Origin: Rhynchopus sp. YZ270_cl-10 | Lineage: Eukaryota; Euglenozoa; Diplonemea; Diplonemida; Diplonemidae | DNA length: 64,000 nt | Direction of reading: 5' to 3' | Assembly (NCBI GenBank): GCA_964035575.1 | Contig: OZ037903.1 | Span: forward strand, 769,001-833,000 | Shown here: positions 36,206-45,036 of the stretch, one piece after another | How positions within the stretch are numbered: position 1 is the first letter of the stretch | How the letters are laid out: each line of letters begins with the position of its first letter | The notes under the pieces: generated by a model | What the model was told of the DNA's origin: nothing | Seen by the model: the letters and a program-made list of their open reading frames with translations, nothing else | Database searches by the model: none | Position numbers and translations under genes: made by a program

Positions 36206-36925
36206 AGCTCTGTTTCGAACGCGCGTTTTTTTTTTTTTTTTTTGCGCGTTTTTTTTTTTTTTTCATGTGCGCGTTTTCCGATTTTGGATTTGCGCGTTTT
36301 CGATTTTCGAACGCGCGTTCGAAACCTATGAAAATTGTACGGAGAAAAAAAATAAAAAGTACTTTTTTTTTTCCAGTGTTCTAAATTTTTTGTACAGAAA
36401 AAATAAAAAGTACTTTTTTTTTTTTCAAGTACTTTTTTTTTTCCTGTACAATTTTCATAGGTTTCGAACGCGCGTTCGCGTTTTTTAGGCGTTTTCGAGT
36501 GCGCGTTTGAAAAACGAAAAAAAAAAACGCGCGTTCGGAAAAAACGAGAAAAAAACGCGCGTTTGAAAAAAGCGAAAAAAAAACGCGCGTTTGAAAAACG
36601 AAAAAAAAAAACGCGCGTTCGAAAAAGTGGAAGCCTCATGTTTACGTGGGGAGGTTTTTCGAACGCGCGTCGAAAAAGTGGTTTTTTCGAACGCGCGTCC
36701 AGTTTTTCAAACGCGCGTTCGAAAAAACCACTTTTTCGAACGCGCGTTTGAAAAAAAAAAAAAAAACGCCCTTTTTTTTTAACGCGCGTCCGGCTTTTCG
36801 AACGCGCGTTTTTTATTTTTTTTGCGCGTTTTTTTTTTTTTTTCATGTGCGCGTTTTCCGATTTTGGATTTGCGCGTTTTCGATTTTCGAACGCGCGTTC
36901 GAAACCTATGAAAATTGTACGGAGA
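36206..36925. repeat. CGCGCG palindrome array, copy B
   Basis: Same construction as copy A. It is bounded on both sides by inverted GTACTTTTTTTT and TTTCATAGGTTTCGAAC boundaries, so the whole unit is roughly self-complementary. Confidence 0.85.
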
Positions 36926-37626
36926 AAAAAAATAAAAAGTACTTTTTTTTTTCCAGGGTTCTAAATTTTTTGTACAGAAAAAAAAAAAGTACTTTTTATT
37001 TTTTCTCTCCGTACAATTTTTGATGGAAAAATAAAAAGTACTTTTTTTTTTTTCAAGTACTTTTTTTTTTCCTGTACAATTTTCATAGGTTTCGAACGCG
37101 CGTTCGCGTTTTTTAGGCGTTTTCGAGTGCGCGTTTGAAAAACGAAAAAAAAAACGCGCGTTCGGAAAAAACGAGAAAAAAAACGCGCGTTCGGAAAAAA
37201 CGAGAAAAAAACGCGCGTTTGAAAAAAACGAAAAAAAAACGCGGGTTTGAAAAACGAAAAAAAACGCGCGTTCGAAAAAAACGAGAAAAAAAACGCGCGT
37301 TTGAAAAACGGAAAAAAAAAACGCGCGTTCGAAAAAGTGGAAGCCTCATGTTTACGTGGGGAGGTTTTTCGAACGCGCGTCGAAAAAGTGGTTTTTTCGA
37401 ACGCGCGTCCAGTTTTTCAAACGCGCGTTCGAAAAAACCACTTTTTCGAACGCGCGTTTGAAAAGAAAAAAAAAAACGCCCTTTTTTTTTTACGCGCGTC
37501 CGGCTTTTCGAACGCGCGTTTTTTATTTTTTTTGCGCGTTTTTTTTTTTTTTTTCATGTGCGCGTTTTCCGATTTTGGATTTGCGCGTTTTCGATTTTCG
37601 AACGCGCGTTCGAAACCTATGAATTT
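36926..37626. repeat. CGCGCG palindrome array, copy C
   Basis: Tandem neighbour of copy B with the same core block at 37329-37512 and the same inverted boundary words. It differs in the number of CGCGCG units in its left half. Confidence 0.85.
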
Positions 37627-37649
37627 TGATCAGTCTAAATGGGAGCCAA

Positions 37650-38873
37650 TTACCCCCCCCCCCTTTAGGTGGGGGCAAAACCTTCAGGACGGGTGAGGCA
37701 TTTTGACTTTTTTGGACTTCCGCGCAAAGTACCCACAAACCACCCCTCATACCCACCCAGAAATGGGTCAGAAACACCCTGTGACCCGAAAATCCATGCT
37801 AAGGGCGACTCAGAATATGAAAAAATGCAAAAAAATAGTGAAAAAGTGGCCTTTTGACGGTTTTGGCCATGTTGGGTAAAATGGCCATTTTTGGACAAAA
37901 AAATCAAAAAAACAGCAAAATTTCGACGTCATGACAGCTGCTTGGGCACAAACCTACCCCAGGGAGGTCCTGTGAGTCCATTCCGACCTGTTTTGGACAC
38001 TTTAGGTACTTTTTTTGGCCGTTTTTTGGTGTTTTTAGGTCAAAAAATACCCTGGACTTTACCCTGGACGTCCCTGGGCCGCGACTTGCGCCCTGCTTTC
38101 AGACCCACTCTGGGCCAAAAAATGGGTGAAAACCCCCGAAAAAGCACTCCGGGAACCCAGATAGTTCCAAATATCCACTAGAAACCCACCCAAACACCTC
38201 AAAAACATGCCAGAAAATATTTTCAAAAACACACTTTTTTCAAAAAGTTCATCTGGGCAGGTTCCATAATGACTTATTTGAAAAAGTGTGTTTTTAAAAA
38301 TATTTTTCTGGCATGTTTTTGAGGTGTTTGGGTGGGTTTCTGGTGGATATTTGGAACTATCTGGGTTCCCGGAGTGCTTTTTCGGGGGTTTTCACCCATT
38401 TTTTGGCCCAGAGTGGGTCTGAAAGCAGGGCGCAAGTCCGGTCCGGGGATAGTCCGGGGATAGTCCGGGGATGTTTTTTGACCTAAAAACACCAAAAAAC
38501 GGCCAAAAAAAGTACCTAAAGTGTCCAAAACAGGTCGGAATAGACTCACAGGACCTCCCTGGGGTAGGTTTGTGCCCAAGCAGCTGTCATGACGTCGAAA
38601 TTTTGCTGTTTTTTTGATTTTTTTGTCCAAAAATGGCCATTTTACCCAACATGGCCAAAACCGTCAAAAGGCCACTTTTTCACTATTTTTTTGCATTTTT
38701 TCATATTCTGAGTCGCCCTTAGCATGGATTTTCGGGTCACAGGGTGTTTCTGACCCATTTCTGGGTGGGTATGAGGGGTGGTTTGTGGGTACTTTGCGCG
38801 GAAGTCCAAAAAAGTCAAAATGCCTCAAAAAAATAGGGGTTTTGCCCCCACCTACCCCCCCCCCCTTGAGGGT
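37650..38873. repeat. 1.2-kb foldback with ~570-bp inverted arms
   Basis: The left arm (to about 38248) and right arm (from about 38275) are near-perfect reverse complements around a short centre (GGCAGGTTCCATAATGAC). The ends carry GGTGGGGGCAAAACC and its complement. The arms differ in a local CCCTGGAC versus GTCCGGGGATA iteration and in a few substitutions. Both arms contain the same frames, which are non-genic in style. Confidence 0.9.
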
Positions 38874-38926
38874 CATATTCGGGTTTTGGGGGTAATATAA
38901 GGGGGGGGGGGGTAATAGACACCTAC

Positions 38927-39230
38927 CTGTGTACCTGTGTACGTGTGTACGTGTGTACGTGTGTACGTGTGTACGTGTGTACGTGTGTACGTGTGTACGT
39001 GTGTACGTGTGTACGTGTGTACGTGTGTACGTGTGTACGTGTGTACGTGTGTACGTGTGTACGTGTGTACGTGTGTACGTGTGTACGTGTGTACGTGTGT
39101 ACGTGTGTACGTGTGTACGTGTGTACGTGTGTACGTGTGTACGTGTGTACGTGTGTACGTGTGTACGTGTGTACGTGTGTACGTGTGTACGTGTGTACGT
39201 GTGTACGTGTGTACGTGTGTACGTGTGTAC
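38927..39230. repeat. GTGTACGT microsatellite, about 38 units
   Basis: An 8-bp unit is repeated without interruption over about 300 bp. It alternates purine and pyrimidine strictly, so it is a strong Z-DNA candidate. Because 8 is not a multiple of 3 and the unit has no stop in any frame, every frame on both strands is open. Confidence 0.97.
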
Positions 39231-40204
39231 CGTATTTGCGGGTTTGCGTATACCTGGGTACCCACGGTACCCGGTACCAATGGGATATTTTGGTGATCCC
39301 CAAGGCGATTTGCGGCCAGGCACGCCCACCTTAGTGGATTTCTTCACCTAAATTTAAAAAAATCCCTGCTCAGCCCCTCTCGTCCTGGGCTGGACGTTAA
39401 ATCGCATCCGGGGTCCCTTTTGTGGCACTCCTCCTGGAACTCTATGAAGGTCTGACCTGAGGGTAAAAGGTGCTGGGAATGCTACCCTGGGTGCCGAAGG
39501 CAGGCACATTACATGTGCGGAGGGACCTCTGGAGCCCGAGCCAGTGAAGCCCCCTAGGAAACTGGGGTACGGATTGGAAGAGACCTTGCCGGTAGCCGGG
39601 AACCCTCCCTGGGCTAGTACAATGATGAAGTGAGTGTACCCAGTACCCAATGCCGTGACTTCATTGGCTAACAACGGAAAACACCGGCAAAATCAGGTGG
39701 AATATACATAAGTACATCACGGGGGGTAGGGAACAGATAGCGCCGCAGGCGCATGGTACGCAACTTTTTTCTTTTTCTTTCCCCTTTTCTCTGCTTTCTT
39801 TTGATTGCACGAGCCGATTGCTCTCCACGGTGGGGTCACATGTGTGTCCACAGCAAATCCTTAAGGATTTCCTTCTACGTGGGACCACCTAAAGGGGGGG
39901 GGGGGGGGGGTAATAGACACTGAAAAATCTCGTATTTTCGGATTTTGGAAAAAGGGGGTAATATAAGGGGGGGGGGGGGGGGTAATTGGCTAGGGGGGGG
40001 TAATTGGCTCCCATTTATACTGATGAAAAAAAAAAAAGTACTTTTTTTTTCGAAAAGTGAAAAAGTACTTTTTTTGACCAAAAAATATCACTTTTTAAAA
40101 AAGTACTTTTCCGAACCGTGTATTTTGTCAAAAAAAACGGCCCTGAAATAACCTGCCTGCGTCTGTTGCAAGTTATGTAGGGACAAAAACCCCCCATTTT
40201 TTCT
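39231..40204. other. Spacer with a GC-rich island, repeat module and poly-G tracts
   Basis: A GC-rich, gene-density island at 39360-39680 has no frame I can assign. The GCGCCGCAGGCGCA module lies at 39738-39850, G-runs of 16 or more at about 39894-39911 and 39967-39982, and AGTACTTTT palindromes at 40037-40110. Confidence 0.5.
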
Positions 40205-41706
40205 TTCGTTCTTTTTTACGTTAGCCCTTTCTCTGCTCCCAGGTTCGTTCTTTCGGAGGTAAACAAAACATTCCTCTTCGTACCATTTGCTTTGCTCTTA
40301 TTTTATTTTGAGTAGGACATATCAGATGTAAACCACGAAATGGATGTATGACTGCATGGTTGGGGTCCACCCCGGTACACCGGTCATGCCAATGTACACT
40401 TTGTATTAAGTCAACTTTCTTTTTTTGTTCCTGAGAACTCAAAAATTCCAGGAAGAGGGTGGAGGGTCCACGGACCAAATATTATTGTCTGAGTTAACCC
40501 TAGACTTAGACTGGTTGTAACCTGCACACATTCCGACATGTGCAATTCAGCTAGTGATGATACGCGACACATATATACTGGTGTACCCTTCCCCAGGTCA
40601 CCTACCCAAGCTCCATTTGTAGTAAGTGGAAATAGTCAATCATTACACGCCACCTTAACGTAAAGGGCAAAATAAGTCCAAAAATAAAGGGAAAAGGAAA
40701 AAAAACGCGTTGTTACCCCCCTCCCCTCATCTCACCAACATTATTCGGTCCACTCACACCTCTGTGTGAGTGTTAAGGTTGGAGTCTAGAAACACATCCC
40801 TTTCCGTTCCATTCAATTCATCATGACACCCGAGTCAGCTTTGCACCGTTACTACCCGCAGGTGCAAAGTGTTAAGGTTGGAGTCTAGAAACACCTTCTT
40901 TCACCCCACCCTCTGACACACCCTCTCACTTTTGCTCCACATCACACAGGTTCTTTTCTTGAATCACCAGCAAACAAGATGGGTATCCGTTACATAAGTA
41001 TGTATTATGTGTTTTGCTTAGGGGTCTTGTGTACGACGTATGTCTTGGTGCATTTGCACATCATCCGGTTTAGATATCCTTGTGGAGATGTGCCTGAGTA
41101 CTCCCCGCGGATTAAGGACTTGCCAGACCTCCGCTGTTGGGACACGTTTGATGGGCTTCCGTTGGTTCTCAGAGATTATGAGGAAGGCTGGATAACAGAC
41201 GGGCCTGGGACGGAGGCAGGGACGTTCAACAGTCTTCACTATCTTGAGGTGAACGCAACAGGTGATGGCTGCCGTCCGATGCTGACGCTGTTGTCACAGC
41301 ACCCTGGCCGGCCGAACGCCCGCATATCAGGGTCATGCAACAGCGACTTCGTCTGTTCCTACAACTTCACAGACGAGAAAAACGACCTCTTTTTGATGGA
41401 GTCCGGGGACGACAGGACGTTAGGCTTCGGCAACTTACCACGCTTTGGCGAGGACACCTGCACCATCACCATCACTGCAGTCCGTGCTCTCTTTGGAAGC
41501 GACAGAATAAAAGAAGCCCTGAACGAGATGGTGTGGAAGATTCTGGCAGGCATCCCTTTCGGGGTGTCAATTGTGTATTGGTATCTTTTCATCCGGCTTG
41601 TCCATGACCTGTATCCACAGCAGTTGACTTGGGACACATTCAAATGCAAGCGTGACGACCAAGAACAACAGGAGACGTACCAGCAGATGGACGAAGTGGT
41701 AGTGGG
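40205..41706 (+). repeat. Segmental duplication, unit 3
   Basis: Matches 32286-34086 (5' flank plus gene) without the 260-bp insertion. Similarity ends at the stop codon region, so the 3' flank was not duplicated or has been replaced. Confidence 0.85.
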
Positions 41707-41710
41707 GTAG
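40979..41710 (+). CDS. Lineage-specific two-span membrane protein, paralogue 3
   Basis: 243 residues, the most diverged of the three paralogues. The first membrane segment (with ISMYYVF) and the C-terminal one (WKILAGIPFGVSIVYWYLFI) are kept. The ectodomain has an insertion (VPEYSPRIKDLPDLR) near the first cysteines. The segment after the second span is different (RLVHDLYPQQLTWDTF), and the tail ends VVVG. The ectodomain cysteines and the two sequons are conserved. The leader, including the hairpin with the CTTTGCACC stem at about 40840, is shared with the other copies. Function unknown. Confidence 0.85.
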   Translation: MGIRYISMYYVFCLGVLCTTYVLVHLHIIRFRYPCGDVPEYSPRIKDLPDLRCWDTFDGLPLVLRDYEEGWITDGPGTEAGTFNSLHYLEVNATGDGCRPMLTLLSQHPGRPNARISGSCNSDFVCSYNFTDEKNDLFLMESGDDRTLGFGNLPRFGEDTCTITITAVRALFGSDRIKEALNEMVWKILAGIPFGVSIVYWYLFIRLVHDLYPQQLTWDTFKCKRDDQEQQETYQQMDEVVVG

Positions 41711-42182
41711 CAATATGTGCTACTTAGTCTGGGTTTTTTATATTCGTCAGCCTCTGTGGTAGTTCTCTGAGGCTATGGGTAACAAGAAACGGATCTTACG
41801 TTCCCCCGAGCTCTGAGTGTGGACACACTGTCACGAAGGCTTTGTATTGCAAAGTTACATCTGTTTTCTTTTTTATTTCTACTACGCTCGCATTTTTAAT
41901 TTTTTTGTTGTTTTTTGTTGATGTGTACTTCAATTAGTGATGATACGCGACATAAAGATCCTGGTGAGTCACCTTTAACTTCATTTTTGTGAAGTGGAAA
42001 CTGTCAAATCATTGCCATTACACACCAACCCTATATACCCCCCCCCCTCAACTCTTTCCCCCTAGTCGGGGCGAAAAGAAAGTACAAAAGCCTCCACACC
42101 TCCGCCCTCCACAACATTTACTCACCTACATCCCCCCTCTTTCTCACCCCCCTCCTCCTCCTCCTCAGGTGGGTGTGTCCCA
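41711..42182. other. Spacer with a dispersed repeat fragment
   Basis: Sequence at about 41928-42030 (TAGTGATGATACGCGACA and GTGGAAA-TGTCAA-TCATT text) is a diverged copy of 32919-33040 and 40540-40655. The last 80 bp are a pyrimidine tract ending in CCTCAGG, a probable spliced-leader acceptor for the next gene. Confidence 0.5.
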
Positions 42183-43595
42183 ATGGAGACTACACTAGAA
42201 ATGCCGTGCTTTCAGACGGAAAGCTTCAAACACCTTATCGCAGGAGACCTGGAAGGTGTGCTGCGTGAACAAGAAGTGTCACCTGCTCCACATGGCTTTA
42301 TGGAAGACGCAATCAACCTCAACCGGAGCTCCGCGATACGCAGTTCACACACACGGACCGCACCACTCTACAAAGTGCCTGCTGCAGTCCTGGACCACTA
42401 TTACGGCGACCTCCTCCACCCCCAAGAAGGCACCGACAAAGGCCGTAGCTCGAACCTCCCAAAGCCAACGCAACGTCAATCCGACGCTTTGTCGTCCTCC
42501 TGCTTTGTAAAACGCAGTTGCGTTACAAAACCAAAAGAACGTAGTATACCAACCGGGCCCTTCCGTGATAGGGTATTACCCATTTTGAAGACTTCCTATA
42601 AGGTGAACAAAATGCGGCAGGAGAGAGCAGAGCGGGCGTCCCCACCGCTGTCGCTGCATCATACGATCAGCGGATGTCCTGGAGGGTATGAGGAGTTCTC
42701 TGATGCCTTGGATAAGTTTATGCGTACCATTGAGTGTCAAGACCTAGGTGCGGCCTGGTCGAAACTGACCAAATGGATAGGACAGTTTCACCTCGATGCG
42801 AAGCGTGATGCTATAGAAGAAACCCTTGCCGAATTAGTAAAGAAGATCCCATTGTACGTGGAAAACCCCCTCCGGCACAGCCTAGTCTTCACCATTCTCG
42901 ACCAAATGTTACAGCTCTTGGTTCTCGAGCACCCTCTTCTTGCACAGCATATTGAGACCCTCCACAAAGAGATTCTAGCGTACTCCTTTGTGAACTATCA
43001 GCAGGAGGGTGCAGAGGTGGACACTGCAGCCACTACAGTGCGTATCGCGACACTGAAGGATCAACAGAGTGAACAGACCCTGCGTGACGCTATCAAGAGA
43101 CGTGCTGACAGCAAAATGCAGGTACAACGTAAAGGTGTTGCGACGTCTTTGCACTGCAATAGTTTGGTGAATTTACAGGATTTCTATAGAACATTTAAAC
43201 CCTATTATGAAGCGCTTGACGAAGCCCAGAAGGACTTTCGTTCCAAGGTGAACGACATCGTTTACATCGAGGAGTGTACTGGCAAACGCATGCAAATCGG
43301 TGAAAGAACAGTTTCCTATTGGAAGCGGCATCTGAAACGGCGTATTCTGCGTGCGTGGCGTCTGCTGTGCACAAATCGACGTCAAATGCAGGAGCAAAAA
43401 AAGGAAAAAGAGCAGGTAAAAGAACTACAACAAGAGGTAAAACGACTTCGCTCTGATCTCAGAGAAGAGGCACGGAAAAAGACTGAAGAGGTGACCCAAC
43501 TGAAAGAGCGCATCGCGTCTTTTGAAAGCGAAATGGCGACAGCGGAACGTCTTGTCACCTCCCTAAAAGACAGATTGGCGGCAACCAAGAAGTGA
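42183..43595 (+). CDS. Unrecognised 470-residue protein with C-terminal coiled coil
   Basis: Single exon. Residues 1-150 are polar and probably disordered. Residues ~170-300 are helical and globular-looking (FSDALDKFMRTIECQDLGAA, VENPLRHSLVFTILDQMLQL). Residues ~375-400 contain SYWKRHLKRRILRAWRLLC, a basic, tryptophan-bearing helix reminiscent of Sfi1- or IQ-type centrin/calmodulin-binding helices. The last 70 residues are a coiled coil (EQVKELQQEVKRLRSDLREE). This layout suits a flagellar or centriolar structural protein, but I cannot name a family. There is no signal peptide or membrane span. The start at 42183 follows a long pyrimidine tract and AG. Confidence 0.8.
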   Translation: METTLEMPCFQTESFKHLIAGDLEGVLREQEVSPAPHGFMEDAINLNRSSAIRSSHTRTAPLYKVPAAVLDHYYGDLLHPQEGTDKGRSSNLPKPTQRQSDALSSSCFVKRSCVTKPKERSIPTGPFRDRVLPILKTSYKVNKMRQERAERASPPLSLHHTISGCPGGYEEFSDALDKFMRTIECQDLGAAWSKLTKWIGQFHLDAKRDAIEETLAELVKKIPLYVENPLRHSLVFTILDQMLQLLVLEHPLLAQHIETLHKEILAYSFVNYQQEGAEVDTAATTVRIATLKDQQSEQTLRDAIKRRADSKMQVQRKGVATSLHCNSLVNLQDFYRTFKPYYEALDEAQKDFRSKVNDIVYIEECTGKRMQIGERTVSYWKRHLKRRILRAWRLLCTNRRQMQEQKKEKEQVKELQQEVKRLRSDLREEARKKTEEVTQLKERIASFESEMATAERLVTSLKDRLAATKK

Positions 43596-43892
43596 GAAGG
43601 GTCACAAACTCTGTTGTTGTGCTTCCGGCCGTCGTTGGTGATTGGCTGTGGTGCCTGCATCTCAAACTCCGCGGTGGGTGGTGGTCGGAGTTGAGTGGTT
43701 CTCGTGTTCTCCATTTTGGGCCCAGTCCATGTCTCAGGAGACACATACAGTGTCGTTGTCACCCCCGCTCCAGATCCGTATTGCCGTCCTTGCCGTTTCT
43801 AGCGTCGCCTGTTGGGGGGTTTTTTTGTTGCTGAGGTGCCATGGTTTTTAGTTGCGCTTTTTTATTTTGGTGTCTGGTCCGGAGGCATTTGT
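43596..43892. other. Spacer before the transposon
   Basis: Nothing recognised. It ends with the target-site duplication CATTTGT at 43886-43892. Confidence 0.4.
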
Positions 43893-44761
43893 CAGGGTCC
43901 TAGGTATAGTATACGGAAAATGTGTAACACATTTTCCGTTAAATCCGGTTTTTTTTTTTTTTTGGGGGGGATTTCATTTTTTTGGGGGGTAGTACCCAGG
44001 TGCCCCCCAAAAAATAATCCCAGAAACCGTGGGTCCCTCCTACACTCACTCACAACAGAATTTTTTGCTACCCAAAAAAATCTCAATTTCCCCTACAAAA
44101 ATGCTCGCATTCAGAAGGAAAAGGAAGCATGCATCCTGGCGAAAGAAAAAAAGTAGCGTACCGTGCGCCTGCGGCGCAAGCTTACAACAACCCTTCCCAT
44201 GACATAGTTTGGCTGTAAAAAAAGTGCAATTTTAAGCGTATTTTTTGGAAATGTTGCGTACCGTGGCTTCGCCAGAAACTTTCGTTTTAGCAAAATACGT
44301 AAGTAAAATTTACGGAAACTGATGAGAATTACTAGCGACCGTGCCATTTTATGTCAACATTTTTATAAATGTTGCGTACCGTGGCTTCGCCAGGAACTTG
44401 GGCGAACCTAGATAGGTCCCCTGCTCCTGAACAAAGAATACAAAGTGTATCTTTGTGTCGCTTTTCTAGTCGACTGTCACAGATCATCATCATCATCATC
44501 ATAGGGGTGAGGTTCGGGTGCACGATTCTTTCGTGCCACACATTCTTGGATGATCACCCCTAGGAGATTGTCCGGCAGTTCGTTGGGAATCGGGTTATCC
44601 CTCTCCATTATGCGAAGGATGTCCTCGACTTGACATTACGTATGGGTAGCATCAATTTTTTGGGGCTGTTGTGGGGTAGGAATTTTCCGCGCGCAGCGCG
44701 GAAATTTTTTTTCAAAACACATTTTCCGTTTCCCTTTTTTTTTTTTGGACCTAGAACCCTG
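43893..44761. mobile_element. Non-autonomous DNA transposon, hAT-like ends, complete
   Basis: The left end CAGGGTCCTAGGT and right end ACCTAGAACCCTG are inverted repeats. The element (869 bp) is flanked by CATTTGT at 43886-43892 and 44762-44768; if the terminal G is shared the duplication could be the 8-bp GCATTTGT typical of hAT. CAGGG/CCCTG termini also fit hAT. The interior has no transposase frame but carries the GCGCCTGCGGCGC palindrome, two TGGCTTCGCCAG words, a TCA triplet run and a GGAAAATGTGT hairpin near the left end. A decayed partial copy lies inverted at 17173-17785. Confidence 0.85.
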
Positions 44762-45036
44762 CATTTGTACATTTTGTTTTTTTTTTTGTTTCCACAATTA
44801 GCCCTTTTCCTATCGGAGAGTGTGTTTTTGCTCTCCTTTTTTGCAAGACTTTCCAGTCTTTCAAAGTTAGTTTCTCTTCACCCTCTCGACAACGTCTTCT
44901 TCTTGAACAGACGCCCCAAAATCAAAGTTGGCGATTTGCAACAAAATCTTCACCCCTTTTTAACTCTTCCTTTTCTCCTCATCCCTGCACATCTTTACAT
45001 CATCAGACAGGAAACAACTTGGGAGGGCAGGGGCAA
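44762..45036. other. Leader region of the PKA-R gene
   Basis: T- and C-rich with candidate spliced-leader acceptors CATCAGACAG (45001-45010) and GGGCAG (45025-45030). The frame is open but not protein-like. Confidence 0.4.

Noticed and set aside
34985-37777. Lysine/arginine-rich frames on both strands in the CGCGCG arrays
   Set aside because: They translate AAAACGCGCGTT words; the same text appears in several frames and copies, with no start context or codon bias.
37891-38630. Paired frames MDKKIKKTAKFRRHDSC on both strands
   Set aside because: They are the same DNA read from the two arms of the foldback at 37650-38873.
38664-39351. Frames of HTYTRTHV and CVRVYVCT repeats
   Set aside because: By-product of the GTGTACGT microsatellite, open in all frames.
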